A DNA stretch of 44,963 bases, taken from Deltaproteobacteria bacterium (GTDB taxonomy: Bacteria > Myxococcota_A > Polyangia > GCA-2747355 > JADLHG01). The stretch lies in NCBI GenBank assembly GCA_020848905.1, contig JADLHG010000010.1:1-44963 (forward strand), in the 5' to 3' direction. This document shows, piece after piece, positions 14,188 to 23,768 of this stretch. Every line of letters begins with the position of its first letter. The first letter of the stretch is position 1. The position numbers and the translations under genes are program-made. A model generated the notes under the pieces. That model made no database searches, was not told the DNA's origin, and was given only the letters and a program-made list of their open reading frames with translations.

Positions 14188-15953
14188 TGACGCAGAGCCG
14201 TCTCACCCGCACGGATCGCTGGCTCGCACTCCTGCTCTTCGTCGGGACCTTCTCGGCCCTCGGCCTGGCGCAGCGCGACCAGGGCGTGATGCGCGACGAG
14301 GGGACCTACTTCCAGGCCGCCGAACACTACTGGGGCTGGTTCGCCGAGCTCGGGGACAACCTGAAGGCCGGTCGCTTCAAGGCCTCCTTCACCCCGGCCT
14401 CCATTGGCCGCTACTGGGGGACGAACAACGAGCACCCCGTCCTCTTCAAGACGCTCTTCGCCTTCTCCTGGCGAGCCTTTCACCGCTGCGAGTGCACCAA
14501 GAAGGGGGCCCAGTACCACCCGCTGGCCTACGACAAGCCCCACAAGACGCTCGGCTGGCTCTCCGAGATCAGCGCCTTTCGCCTCCCCGGCTGGCTCTTC
14601 TACGCCCTCGCGGTGGTGCTGGTCTTCCTCCTCGGGGTCCAGCTCGAGCACCGCACCGCCGGACTGACCGCGGCGCTCCTCTACGCCACCCTGCCGCAGG
14701 CCTTCTTCCACGGCCAGCTGGCCTGCTTCGACAGCGGCGTGACCACCTGCTGGCTGCTGGTGGTGTATGCGTACGTACGTTCGCTTACCGCCGCCCGCTG
14801 GGGCATCTACGCCGGCCTGCTCTTCGGCGTGGCGCTCGCCGCCAAGCACAACGCCTGGTTCCTGCCGCCCCTGCTGCTCCTCCACTACCTGGCCGTGGTG
14901 CGCCCCGACCTCTCGCTGCGCCCTCTCCGGCTCCCCCGCGTGCCGCTCGCTTTCCTGGCCATGGCGCTCCTCGGGCCGCTGGTCTTCTTCGCCCACTGGC
15001 CCTGGCTCTGGTTCGAAACCCGGGCCCATCTAGAAGGATACTTCGGATTCCACCTGCACCACGCCTACTACAACATGGAGTACCTCGGGACGAACTGGGG
15101 CCCCCCACCGCTCCCCGTGAGCTACCCGTTCGGCATGACGCTCTTCACGGCGCCGGTCGTCTTGCAGGCGCTCGGGCTGGTGGGGCTGCTGATCTACGCG
15201 CGCGCGCCGCTCTACGCCCTGCTCGAGCGCTTCACCGCCTTTCGCGCCCCCGTCGAGCCGGACCTCTTTCGCTTCCCGGCCAAGCGCACCTGGCTCCGGC
15301 CCGGCCTCGGGCTCAATCCCCGCCCCGGGCTCCTCTTCTTCGTGAATGCGCTCTTTCCCCTCGCGCTCATCGCCCACCCGAAGGTGCCGATCTTCGGCGG
15401 CACGAAGCACTTCATGCCCGCCTTCCCCTTTCTGGCGCTCCTCGCCGGCGTCGCGGTGGCGCGCCTGTGCGGCTGGCTGGCCGATCAGGGGCGCGCGCGC
15501 TGGGCCGGCATCGCGCTCCCGCTCCTCCTCGCGCTCCCCGGCGCGACGAGCACGGCACTCACCCACCCCTTCGGTCTCTCGCAGTACAACGCCCTCGCCG
15601 GCGGCCCGGCCGGCGGCGCGGACCTCGGGCTCAACCGTCAATTCTGGGGCTACGCGCCGCGCCAGCTCCTCCCCTGGATGAACGAGACGCTCCCCCGGAA
15701 CTCGCGCGTCTACTTCCACGACCTGAGCCACGACAGCTACGGGGCCTACCTCCGCGACGGCCTCCTGCGCCCGGACATCGTCTACTCGGGGATGGAGCTC
15801 CCGGCCATCGAGGCCTCGACCCACGCCCTCGTGATCTACGAGCTCCACTTCAACAAGTACGACTACTGGATCTGGAACGCCTTCGGCACTGTACGGCCGG
15901 AGAAGGTCCTCACGCTGGACGGCGTGCCGCTGGTCGCGTTCTACAAACGGTAG
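14187..15953 (+). CDS. GT39/ArnT-like membrane glycosyltransferase
   Basis: A 588-residue GT-C type protein with about a dozen hydrophobic segments. The first periplasmic loop holds DEGTYFQAAEHYW, the acidic pair expected for GT39/PMT catalysis, and NNEHPVLFKTL, the conserved HP segment. Further on, GVALAAKHNAWFLPP and PKVPIFGGTKHFMPAFPFLALL match the family's later loops. GT39 enzymes take a sugar from a polyprenyl-phosphate donor and move it to lipid A, a glycan or a protein in the periplasm. The donor maker could be the GT2 two genes upstream. It ends the cassette; a 122-bp gap separates it from the TetR gene. Confidence 0.9.
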   Translation: MTQSRLTRTDRWLALLLFVGTFSALGLAQRDQGVMRDEGTYFQAAEHYWGWFAELGDNLKAGRFKASFTPASIGRYWGTNNEHPVLFKTLFAFSWRAFHRCECTKKGAQYHPLAYDKPHKTLGWLSEISAFRLPGWLFYALAVVLVFLLGVQLEHRTAGLTAALLYATLPQAFFHGQLACFDSGVTTCWLLVVYAYVRSLTAARWGIYAGLLFGVALAAKHNAWFLPPLLLLHYLAVVRPDLSLRPLRLPRVPLAFLAMALLGPLVFFAHWPWLWFETRAHLEGYFGFHLHHAYYNMEYLGTNWGPPPLPVSYPFGMTLFTAPVVLQALGLVGLLIYARAPLYALLERFTAFRAPVEPDLFRFPAKRTWLRPGLGLNPRPGLLFFVNALFPLALIAHPKVPIFGGTKHFMPAFPFLALLAGVAVARLCGWLADQGRARWAGIALPLLLALPGATSTALTHPFGLSQYNALAGGPAGGADLGLNRQFWGYAPRQLLPWMNETLPRNSRVYFHDLSHDSYGAYLRDGLLRPDIVYSGMELPAIEASTHALVIYELHFNKYDYWIWNAFGTVRPEKVLTLDGVPLVAFYKR

Positions 15954-16028
15954 CCACGCTCTCTGCCGGCCGTACGGCGTGCGACCCACCTCGCGCTTCA
16001 CACTTCTTTACACTCTTCCGAACCCATC

Positions 16029-16073
16029 TTCACTTGACTGAATCTGCGTTCACCGCCATAGAGTATCCATTCA
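16029..16073 (+). promoter_or_regulatory. Promoter with phased TetR half-sites
   Basis: Just before the TetR gene, TTCA (16029), TGAA (16039) and TTCA (16049) lie exactly 10 bp apart, giving two overlapping inverted repeats, TTCA-N6-TGAA and TGAA-N6-TTCA. Another TTCA follows at 16070. A -35-like TTGACT (16034-16039) sits inside, with TAGAGT (16059-16064) as a weak -10 at 19-bp spacing. TetR repressors of efflux operons commonly bind such phased palindromes over their own promoter, so self-repression of the whole operon is likely. Confidence 0.65.
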
Positions 16074-16075
16074 CC

Positions 16076-16750
16076 ATGGCGACCGTCCGCAAGCCGAAGT
16101 CGAAGGCCACCACCCCACCAGCCTCGGCGCCCGACCGAAAATCCCGGGCGATCGCTCGCACTCGCCAGGACATCCTCGAAGCCGCGGGGAGGGCCTTCAC
16201 GCGCAAGGGCTACCACCGCGCGACCATGGAGGACGTGGCGCACGAGGCGGGGTTCTCCGTGGGGTCCCTCTACAACTACTTCGCCGGCAAGGAGGAGCTC
16301 TACCGGGGGCTCCTCGAGGGGCTGGCCGAGCACTTCGACGCCTCGTATCACGACCCGCTGCTGCGGAGCCTCCCCTTCGAGCAGCGCTTCGAGACCCTGA
16401 TGCGCAAGCAGCTCGGCATCATCGAGGCCCGCCGCGAGCTCTTCGCCTGGTTCCTGGCCGACCGGTGGCACTTCGACTGGGAAGCCAACACGCCCACGGG
16501 GCGCATCGCGAAGGCCTGTCACCAGCGCATGCTTGAGCACGTCACCGCGCTCGTCAGCGAAGGTATCGCCGAGGGCACCTTCCGCCCCGGCGACGCGCGC
16601 GCCATGGCCTACTTCATGAGCGGAGCCATCAACGCCGTCGTCTCTCGGTGGTTGGGTGGCGACGCGCCGGGCTCGCTCACCGACCAGGTGGGCATCCTCA
16701 AGGACCTGCTGCTCCACGGCCTGGGGCAGCCCCAGCGACGACGCCGATGA
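16076..16750 (+). CDS. TetR-family repressor of RND efflux operon
   Basis: A 224-residue regulator. After a basic 25-residue N-terminal arm comes a TetR DNA-binding domain: a first helix ARTRQDILEAAGRAFTRKGY, then the helix-turn-helix ATMEDVAHEAGFSVGSLYNYF (about residues 50-70) and KEELYRGLLEG. The C-terminal two thirds is helical and would bind a ligand and form the dimer. Its TGA overlaps the ATG of the TolC-type gene, so it is the first gene of the efflux operon. Together with the phased half-sites ahead of it, this points to local, ligand-relieved self-repression. The inducer is unknown. Confidence 0.92.
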   Translation: MATVRKPKSKATTPPASAPDRKSRAIARTRQDILEAAGRAFTRKGYHRATMEDVAHEAGFSVGSLYNYFAGKEELYRGLLEGLAEHFDASYHDPLLRSLPFEQRFETLMRKQLGIIEARRELFAWFLADRWHFDWEANTPTGRIAKACHQRMLEHVTALVSEGIAEGTFRPGDARAMAYFMSGAINAVVSRWLGGDAPGSLTDQVGILKDLLLHGLGQPQRRRR

Positions 16751-18108
16751 AACCTGACCGCCCGAGATACCGCACGCCGCACCCCGTGACCCTGCTCCGC
16801 CTGGCCCTCTGGCTAGGCGTGGCGCTTCTCGTACCGCGCCCGGCGCGCGCCGATACTCGCGCGCTCCACCTGCGCGAGGCCATCGCCCTCGCGCTGCGGC
16901 AGAACACGCAGGCCCTGCAGGCCGACGCCCGGATCGAGGAGGCCGAAGCCCGCCGCAAGAGCGCCCGCGGGCGCTTCGGTCCCCAGCTCTCGACGGACAT
17001 GTCGGTCTACGTCTGGAACCAGGCCGAGGACGCGGCGCTCTCGATCCCCGGCGTTCCGGCGGGCGCGATCCCCCCCATGCGCATCCGCGACCAGGTGACC
17101 GGTCAGATCAACGTGTCGCTCGCGCAGCCGCTCACCGCCATCTACCAGGCCTACAAGGGCTACCGCATGGCCGCTCTCGGCCGCCAGGCCTCCGGCACCG
17201 GGAAGGAGCAGGTGCGGCAGGTTCTGGCCTTCGAGGCCTCGCGCGCCTACATCGGCCTGAAGCAGGGGCAGACCGGCCTCTCCATCGCGCGGAGCGCCGT
17301 GACCCAGCTCAAGGCGCAGCTCAAGCAGGTGGAGGCGCTCCAGCGGGCGGGGGTGGTGGATCGGAACGACGTCCTCAAGGTGCAGGTGGGGCTCGCCCGC
17401 GCGGAGGAGACCGTGATTCGCGCCGAGGCGGGCGTCTCGCTCGCACAGAGCGCGGTAGCGGTGATGCTGGGCCTCGATCCCGCCACGATCGTCGATCCCG
17501 TGGAGCCCTTCGCCGATCCCCCGCCCCCCTTGGGCCTCGACCTGGCCGCCTGCGTGGCGACCGCCGCGCGCAATCGCCCGGAGCTCAAGCTGGCGAACAC
17601 CGGCGTCCAGATCGCGCGCGCCGGCCAGCAGGTGGCGACGTGGAACCTGCTCCCGCAGGTCGTGGCCATCGCCAACTACCAGCACACCGAGGGGCAGGGC
17701 CTCTTCTTCCCCAAGGACTCCGTCTTCGTGGGCGGATCGCTCAAGTGGACCTTCTGGGAGTGGGGGGCGAGCTACTACGGGATCGACGAGGCCCGGGCGA
17801 AGGTCCGGCAGGCCGAGCAGGAGTTGCCGATCCTCAAGGCCCGCCTCTACCTCGAGCTCAAGCAGGCCTACCTGGACCTCCAGGTGGCCGGCAAGGCCCT
17901 CACCGTCGCCGCGGCGAGCGTGGTCCAGGCCGAGGAGGCCTACCGCATCGAGCAGGCGAAGTACAACCGCCAGGCCATCACCACCACCGAGCTCCTCGAC
18001 GCGCAACTCTCGGTGACCCGCGCGCAGCTCGCGCGCACCAACGCCCTCTACGGCTGGTATCTCGCCCGCGCCGCGCTGAAGAAGGCCATGGGCGAGCCGG
18101 CCCTCTAA
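16747..18108 (+). CDS. TolC-family outer membrane efflux protein
   Basis: A 453-residue outer membrane channel of the TolC/OprM type. A signal peptide ends at PARA about residue 34. Two repeats of long helical hairpins follow, each opening with the family's 'L.EA...AL..N' pattern (LHLREAIALALRQNTQALQ, then DLAACVATAARNRPELKLA near 270). It probably forms the exit duct for the adaptor and RND pump coded next. No lipobox Cys follows the signal, so it is not lipidated like OprM. It overlaps the TetR stop codon by 4 bases and is followed after 19 bases by the adaptor gene. Confidence 0.92.
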   Translation: MKPDRPRYRTPHPVTLLRLALWLGVALLVPRPARADTRALHLREAIALALRQNTQALQADARIEEAEARRKSARGRFGPQLSTDMSVYVWNQAEDAALSIPGVPAGAIPPMRIRDQVTGQINVSLAQPLTAIYQAYKGYRMAALGRQASGTGKEQVRQVLAFEASRAYIGLKQGQTGLSIARSAVTQLKAQLKQVEALQRAGVVDRNDVLKVQVGLARAEETVIRAEAGVSLAQSAVAVMLGLDPATIVDPVEPFADPPPPLGLDLAACVATAARNRPELKLANTGVQIARAGQQVATWNLLPQVVAIANYQHTEGQGLFFPKDSVFVGGSLKWTFWEWGASYYGIDEARAKVRQAEQELPILKARLYLELKQAYLDLQVAGKALTVAAASVVQAEEAYRIEQAKYNRQAITTTELLDAQLSVTRAQLARTNALYGWYLARAALKKAMGEPAL

Positions 18109-18127
18109 CTCCTGACTGGGTAGCCCC

Positions 18128-19069
18128 ATGACTCGAATGCGATCATCCATTCTATATGTAGCGCTCGCTTTCCTTCCCCTCGGGGTCGCGGCGTGCCAGA
18201 AGAACGAAGGCCTGGCGCAGCTTCCCCCCACCACCGCTCCCACGGCCGGAACCGGCACGGTCCCCGCGTCGGCCCCGACCGACGCCCCGGGCACCGCCTC
18301 ACCCGCGGCCGACCCGGGAGGGACCTCCGGCGGCCTCCTGGCCCTGACGGGGACCACGGAACCCGCCCGCCGCAGCACGCTCACGCCGCGTACGAGCGGC
18401 ACCGTGGCCAAGGTTCTCGTCAAGGAGGGGGACCGCGTCGCGCGAGGGGCCGCGGTGGTGGTCCTCGATCCGGCCGACTTCGCGCTGCGGGTGCGCATGG
18501 CGCTCGCCGCGCAGAGCACCGCCCGCGCCAACGTGCGTGCCGCCGAGGTGGAGTGGAAGCGGCTGGCCGGGCTGGTCAAGGATCAGGCCGCTCCGCGCAG
18601 CCAGTTCGAGCGCCTCGACGCCCAGCTCCTCGTGGCCAAGGCGGCGCTGGCCCAGGCCGACGTCGGCGTGGACATGGCGCGCCGCGATCAGTCGAACAGC
18701 GTGGTCCGGGCCCCCTACGCCGGCATCGCCACCATGGTCTGGATCAACGAGGGTGAGTACGCCGCGATGATGCCCCCCGCTCGGCTCGTGACGCTCGAGG
18801 AGGTGGACCTCATCCAGCTCAAGGTGCAGGTCCCCGAGAACGGCCTCTCTCGCGTGCAGGTGGGGACGGCGCTCGAGGCCCGCTTCACGTCGATCGGGCG
18901 CACGGTCCAGGCCAAGATCTCGCGCGTCGTGCGCTCCGTGGACCCGCGCACGCGCAGCTTCGCCGCCATCGCCGAGCTGCCGAACGGCGACGGCACGCTG
19001 CGCTCCGGCATGTTCGCCGAGGTGCGGCTCCTCGGCGACGGAGCGCCCGCCGAGGGAGCCAAGCGATGA
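18128..19069 (+). CDS. Periplasmic adaptor lipoprotein of RND efflux pump
   Basis: A 313-residue membrane fusion protein. The leader ends at a lipobox (LGVAAC, Cys about 22), followed by a Thr/Pro/Ala linker. Then comes the first half of the biotinyl/lipoyl-like domain (LTPRTSGTVAKVLVKEGDRVARGA), an alpha-hairpin rich in Ala/Arg, the second lipoyl half, and a beta-barrel domain (VRSVDPRTRSFAAIAELPNGDGTLRSGMFAEVRL). This layout matches AcrA/MexA-like adaptors, though the hairpin is short, which suggests a shortened coiled coil. Its TGA overlaps the pump's ATG. The first codons (ATT CTA TAT GTA) are unusually A/T-rich for this window. Confidence 0.92.
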   Translation: MTRMRSSILYVALAFLPLGVAACQKNEGLAQLPPTTAPTAGTGTVPASAPTDAPGTASPAADPGGTSGGLLALTGTTEPARRSTLTPRTSGTVAKVLVKEGDRVARGAAVVVLDPADFALRVRMALAAQSTARANVRAAEVEWKRLAGLVKDQAAPRSQFERLDAQLLVAKAALAQADVGVDMARRDQSNSVVRAPYAGIATMVWINEGEYAAMMPPARLVTLEEVDLIQLKVQVPENGLSRVQVGTALEARFTSIGRTVQAKISRVVRSVDPRTRSFAAIAELPNGDGTLRSGMFAEVRLLGDGAPAEGAKR

Positions 19070-22000
19070 AGCTCGCCGACGTCTCCATTCGCCGGCCCGT
19101 GCTGGCCTCCGTGATGGTCGGAGCGCTGCTCGTCTTCGGGCTCGTGGCCTACCCCCGCATCGGCGTGGACCTCTTCCCCGACGTGGAGTTCCCGGTGGTG
19201 ACCATCACCGCCGTCTACCCCGGCGCCGACCCCGAGACGATCGAGAGCAAGGTCATCGACAAGCTCGAGGAGGCCGTCAGCACGATCAACGGCATCAAGG
19301 TGCTGCGCTCGACCAGCCTCGAAAACGTGGGGCAGGTGGTCGTCCAGTTCGAGCTCGAGCGCAAGGCCGACCAGGCCGTACAGGACGTGCGCGACAAGGT
19401 GGCGACCGCCGTGCGCAACCTGCCGAGAGACCTCGAACCACCGGTTGTGGCCAAGTTCGACGTCGGGGCCGCGCCGATCCTGGCGCTCGCCCTCTCGGGA
19501 CCCCGCTCGATCCGCGACCTGACCGAGCTCGCCGACACCCAGATCAAGCAGCGGCTGCAATCCATCCAGGGCGTCGGGGGCGTGGACCTGGTTGGGAGCC
19601 GTCAGCGCGAGTTCCACGTCTGGATCGATCCCCAGCGCCTCGAGGCGCGCGGCCTCTCGGTGCAGGACGTGATTCAGGGCCTCGCCAGCCAGAACGTGGA
19701 GATCCCCGGGGGGCGGCTGAACGTCGGACAGCAGGAGCTGATGGTCAAGACGCGCGGCCAGGTTCACACGGCCCGCGAGCTGGGACAGATCACCATCACC
19801 TCTTTCGGTGGGTCGGCGATCCGCGTCGCCGACGTGGGTCGCGTCGAGGACGGCGAGGAGGAGCCCCGCTCGTATTCCTCCCTCGACGGGCAGGCCGCCG
19901 TCTCGCTGATCGTGCGCAAGCAGTCGGGCGCGAACACCGTTCAGGTCGCGGACGCGGTCAGGAAGGCCCTGGCCAAGATCCAGCCCACCCTCCCGCAGGG
20001 GGTGAAGGTCACCGTCCCGCTCGACAACTCCACCTACATCCGGCACGCCATCTCCGAGGTCCAGTTCGACCTGGGCTTCGGCGCGCTCCTGGCCGTGGTG
20101 ATCATCCTGCTCTTTCTGCACGACTGGCGCGCGACCTTCATCTCGGCGCTGGCCATCCCCACCTCGGTCATCGCCACTTTCGCCTTCATTCGCGTCATGG
20201 GCTTCACCTTCAACAACATGACCATGCTGGCCCTCTCCCTCTCCATCGGCATCCTGGTGGACGACGCCATCGTGGTCATCGAGGCCATCCACCGGCACGT
20301 CTCGATGGGCAAGTCGCCGTTTCAGGCCGCCTCGGACGCCTGCCGCGAGATCGGTCTGGCGGTCATGGCCACCACCGCTTCGGTGGTCGCCGTCTTCGTC
20401 CCGGTGGCCGTAATGCAGGGTATGATCGGTCGCTTCTTCCTCCAGTTCGGCCTCACCGTGGCCTTCGCCGTCTCGGTCTCCCTCTTCGTGGCCTTCACCA
20501 TCACGCCCATGCTCTCAGCCCGCATGCTCAGGACCCACGAGGGGAAGGGGCCCATCGCGTCGCGGATCGAGGTGGTACTGGCCCTGCTCGACCGCGCCTA
20601 TCGCCGCATCCTGCAGGCGGCTCTCCGGCACCGGGCCATCACGCTGATCGTCGCCACGGTGGTCTTCTTCGGTAGCTGCGGCCTGATGAAGTTCGTCCCC
20701 TTCGAGTTCATGCCTCCCGAGGACCGGGGCGACTTCATGGTCCGCGTGGAGCTCCCCACGGGCACGGACCTCTCGACCACCTCGGCCTACGTCGAAGGCC
20801 TGTCGAAGAAGCTCCGCGGCCTCCCCGGCGTGACGGCCACCTTCGCCACCGTGGCGGGCGCCGTCGGCATCGACGTGAACAAGGCGGAGATCCAGGTCAA
20901 CCTGGTGCCGCGGGCCAAGCGCGCCTTCAGCCAGGACGACGCGATGGCGCATGTGCGCGGCTTGCTCGGGGCGCAGAAGGACGGCGTGGTCTTCACCGTG
21001 GACCGCATCAGTCCCATGTCCGGGGGCGGCTTCCGCGCCCAGGTCGTGCAGTTCAACATCCGCGGCAAGGACTTCAAGGAGCTGAACGAGGCCGCCTCGA
21101 CGCTCACCGCCGAGCTGCGCAAGCGGAGCGGCTACGTGGACCTGGACAGCACCTACCGGGGAGGGAAGCCGGAGATCTCGGTGACCATCGATCGCGATCG
21201 GGCGGCGGACCTCGGCGTTCCGATCGTCTCGCTGGCCGCGACGCTCAACGCCCTCATCGCGGGGCAGAAGGCGACCGAGCTCGCCACCGAAGGCGACCGC
21301 TACGACGTGCGCGTGCGCCTCGAGGATTCCTTCCGCCGCGCCCCCGAGACCCTCCTCGGCCTGAAGGTCCGGTCGGTGACCGGTCAGCTCGTCTCGCTCT
21401 CGAGCCTCGTGACCATCGGCCGCGGGACGGGACCGGCCCTCATCGAGCGTCAGGGACGGCAGCGCCAGGTCACGGTGCTCGCCAACCTGCAGGGCAAGGC
21501 GCTCGGCGACGCGGTGCAGGAGATCGAGACCACGGCGAAGGAGAAATTCCCGAGCACCTTGACCTCCGACTGGACCGGCATGGGAGACGTGATGAAGGAA
21601 TCGGTGGGCCACATGCTCACCGCCCTCATCCTGGCCATCCTGATGGTCTATCTCATCCTCGCGGCGCAGTTCGAGAGCTTCGTCCACCCCTTCACGATCA
21701 TGCTCTCGCTGCCGCTCTCTCTCGTCGGGGCCCTCGGCGCGCTCGCCGTGGCCCGCATGAGCATGAACATCTTCAGCATGATCGGCATCATCATGCTCAT
21801 GGGACTCGTCACCAAGAACGCGATCCTCCTCGTGGACTACGCGAACCACCTGCGCCAGCAGGGGATGGACCGCTTCGACGCGCTCCTGCAGGCGGGCCCC
21901 ATCCGGCTCCGACCGATCCTCATGACCACCGCCGCGATGATCGCCGGCATGATCCCGGTGGCTCTCGGCAAGTCGCAGGGGGGCGAGCAGCGCGCGCCGA

Positions 22001-22167
22001 TGGCGGTATGCGTGATCGGCGGTCTCATCACCTCCACTCTGCTGACGCTGGTCGTCGTTCCCGTCGTCTACTCGCTCATCGAGGGAGCGGCCGAGCGCCT
22101 GCGGCGGCGTGGCAAGGGTTCCGCCGTCGAGGAGACGGCCGCCGTCCACGAGGAACCCGCCCACTGA
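19066..22167 (+). CDS. RND (AcrB/HAE1-type) efflux transporter
   Basis: A 1033-residue inner membrane proton-driven exporter. Both halves are present, with about 12 hydrophobic segments and two large periplasmic loops. The proton relay is intact: D399 and D400 in GILVDDAIVVIEAIHRH, and K917 in GLVTKNAILLVDYANHL. FPDVEFPVVTITAVYPGADPE at the start of loop one is typical of the HAE1 group, so hydrophobic or amphiphilic compounds are more likely than metal ions, which fits the lack of the HME-type metal motif. It ends the tetR-tolC-adaptor-pump operon. No T-rich terminator is visible after it. Confidence 0.95.
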   Translation: MKLADVSIRRPVLASVMVGALLVFGLVAYPRIGVDLFPDVEFPVVTITAVYPGADPETIESKVIDKLEEAVSTINGIKVLRSTSLENVGQVVVQFELERKADQAVQDVRDKVATAVRNLPRDLEPPVVAKFDVGAAPILALALSGPRSIRDLTELADTQIKQRLQSIQGVGGVDLVGSRQREFHVWIDPQRLEARGLSVQDVIQGLASQNVEIPGGRLNVGQQELMVKTRGQVHTARELGQITITSFGGSAIRVADVGRVEDGEEEPRSYSSLDGQAAVSLIVRKQSGANTVQVADAVRKALAKIQPTLPQGVKVTVPLDNSTYIRHAISEVQFDLGFGALLAVVIILLFLHDWRATFISALAIPTSVIATFAFIRVMGFTFNNMTMLALSLSIGILVDDAIVVIEAIHRHVSMGKSPFQAASDACREIGLAVMATTASVVAVFVPVAVMQGMIGRFFLQFGLTVAFAVSVSLFVAFTITPMLSARMLRTHEGKGPIASRIEVVLALLDRAYRRILQAALRHRAITLIVATVVFFGSCGLMKFVPFEFMPPEDRGDFMVRVELPTGTDLSTTSAYVEGLSKKLRGLPGVTATFATVAGAVGIDVNKAEIQVNLVPRAKRAFSQDDAMAHVRGLLGAQKDGVVFTVDRISPMSGGGFRAQVVQFNIRGKDFKELNEAASTLTAELRKRSGYVDLDSTYRGGKPEISVTIDRDRAADLGVPIVSLAATLNALIAGQKATELATEGDRYDVRVRLEDSFRRAPETLLGLKVRSVTGQLVSLSSLVTIGRGTGPALIERQGRQRQVTVLANLQGKALGDAVQEIETTAKEKFPSTLTSDWTGMGDVMKESVGHMLTALILAILMVYLILAAQFESFVHPFTIMLSLPLSLVGALGALAVARMSMNIFSMIGIIMLMGLVTKNAILLVDYANHLRQQGMDRFDALLQAGPIRLRPILMTTAAMIAGMIPVALGKSQGGEQRAPMAVCVIGGLITSTLLTLVVVPVVYSLIEGAAERLRRRGKGSAVEETAAVHEEPAH

Positions 22168-22196
22168 AGCTCGCCTGAAGCTCGCCTGAAGCTCGG
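22165..22196. repeat. 11-bp tandem repeat after pump gene
   Basis: TGAAGCTCGCC occurs twice in full (22165-22175, 22176-22186) and a third time in part, beginning on the pump's stop codon. It places in-frame-like TGA triplets every 11 bases. It may be a replication-slippage product; no function is evident. Confidence 0.8.
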
Positions 22197-22355
22197 CCGA
22201 GGCGCGCCTGACCGTGGGCGCGAGCCACGCCGGGCAGGTCCTTGACCGTCCATCTTTCTCGCTCGTCAGGCGTCTTGCGCCGCGCGTGGAGCCTGCCAGC
22301 GCGCCGGGCCGTGCTATCCCTCGGCACTGTCTTGACCCTTACGAAAGGAGCAAAC

Positions 22356-23768
22356 ATGCGGCGTGTATGGGCGGTAGGACTCGTGGTGCTGTGGGGTGGA
22401 GGGTGCGACAGCACCTCGAGCTCGCGAGACGCGGGGCTGACCTCGGACGGCGCGGTCATCGACGGCGCGACAAGCAGGGATGGAGCGGGCGGCGGGGACG
22501 GAGCGACCGTCCGAGACGGGACGCCCCCCTCGGACGGGGCCGGGGGACGCGATGGGGGGGTGAAGGCCGACGGTGCGGCCAGGCGCGACGGAGCCTCTGG
22601 TACCGACGGGGCGACGACCACTCCCCTCGTGTGGCAGGTGCGCCTCTCGGGGAGCCAGGAGGTACCTCCCTCCGGGGCCGCGGGAGTCGTCACGGCCAAG
22701 ATCACGCTCGGCGCCGACCGCAAGAGCCTCGAGGTCGAGTTCACCGGCGTGTCGGGGGTGACGGGCTTCACGGCGGCGCATCTGCACGTGGGCGCCGCCG
22801 GCGAGAACGGTGCGGTGATCTTCGATCTGGCCAGCGGAAGTCTTGCCACGGGCCTGAAGAAGTCGCTCGTCGCCGCGGACCTCAAGCCGCAGCCGAACGC
22901 CGGTATCAACACCTTCGCCGACGTCGTCACGGCGCTCCTCGAAGGGCGGCTCTACATCAACGTCCATACGACGGCCAAGCCGGGGGGAGCCCTCCGCGCC
23001 CAGGTCGGCAAGCTGAACTTCACAGTGGAGCTCTCGGGTGGCCAGGAGGTGCCCCCGGTCACCACCACCGCCTCGGGGTCGGCCACAGTCACGGTCAGCG
23101 ACGACGGGTCGCAGCTCGAGGTGAGCCTCTCGGTCACGGGACTCGGCACCATCACCGGCGCGCACCTGCACGTTGGTGGTCTGGGTGTAAGTGGCCCCGT
23201 CCTGGTCACCATCTCCTCGGGGACCTTCACGAGTCCCGTCAAGAAGGCCTTCAAGCAGGGCGACCTGCAGGGCGAGTACACGATGCCGCAGGTCATCGAC
23301 GCCCTCCTCACGGGACGCATCTACGTCAACGTGCACACCCAGACCAATACGGGCGGAGAGATCCGCGGGCAGTGCGGCCCGCTCAACCTGGCCGCCACGC
23401 TCACGGGAGCCGAGGAGGTGCCGCCCGTGACCTCGTCGGGCTTGGGCTCGGCCGCGCTCTTCGTCCCCTCCGACCATAGTCGCATCGAGGTGACCCTGAC
23501 CGCTTCGGGGCTGAGCAACATCACGGCCGCCCACATCCATGCGGGCGCGAAAGGGACGAGCGGCGGCGTGCTCTTCCCCCTGGCCCTGGCCTCCTTCGCG
23601 AGTCCGCTCACGAAGACCCTCAAGGCTGCCGACCTCTCCGGAGGTGGGACCTTCGCCGAAGCGCTGCGTGCCATCGTCGAGGGGAAGACCTACGTCAACG
23701 TGCACACGCAGGCAAACCCTGGCGGCGAGCTCCGCGGGCAGCTCACGCCTGCCTCCCCCGCGCCATAG
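22356..23768 (+). CDS. Lipoprotein with three CHRD domains
   Basis: A 470-residue secreted lipoprotein. The leader ends GGGC near residue 17, followed by a 65-residue linker of Asp-Gly-Ala repeats. Then come three similar blocks of about 120 residues (about 90-210, 215-335, 340-465), each with SGSQEVPP / SGGQEVPP / TGAEEVPP, an HLHVG or HIHAG strand, and YVNVHTxxxPGGExRGQ. These are the marks of the CHRD domain, named for chordin, whose bacterial role is unknown. The start follows AAAGGAG (22344-22350). It stands alone between the efflux operon and redox module A. Its codon use matches its surroundings. Confidence 0.9.
   Translation: MRRVWAVGLVVLWGGGCDSTSSSRDAGLTSDGAVIDGATSRDGAGGGDGATVRDGTPPSDGAGGRDGGVKADGAARRDGASGTDGATTTPLVWQVRLSGSQEVPPSGAAGVVTAKITLGADRKSLEVEFTGVSGVTGFTAAHLHVGAAGENGAVIFDLASGSLATGLKKSLVAADLKPQPNAGINTFADVVTALLEGRLYINVHTTAKPGGALRAQVGKLNFTVELSGGQEVPPVTTTASGSATVTVSDDGSQLEVSLSVTGLGTITGAHLHVGGLGVSGPVLVTISSGTFTSPVKKAFKQGDLQGEYTMPQVIDALLTGRIYVNVHTQTNTGGEIRGQCGPLNLAATLTGAEEVPPVTSSGLGSAALFVPSDHSRIEVTLTASGLSNITAAHIHAGAKGTSGGVLFPLALASFASPLTKTLKAADLSGGGTFAEALRAIVEGKTYVNVHTQANPGGELRGQLTPASPAP

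Noticed and set aside
15012-15025. GGTTCGAAACC, like a tRNA T-arm
   Set aside because: It lies in frame in the GT39 gene, and no other tRNA parts are near it.
14492-16075. Rightward frame joined to the TetR gene
   Set aside because: The upstream 528 codons lie in the wrong frame of the GT39 gene. The TetR arm, promoter and ATG 16076 mark the true start.
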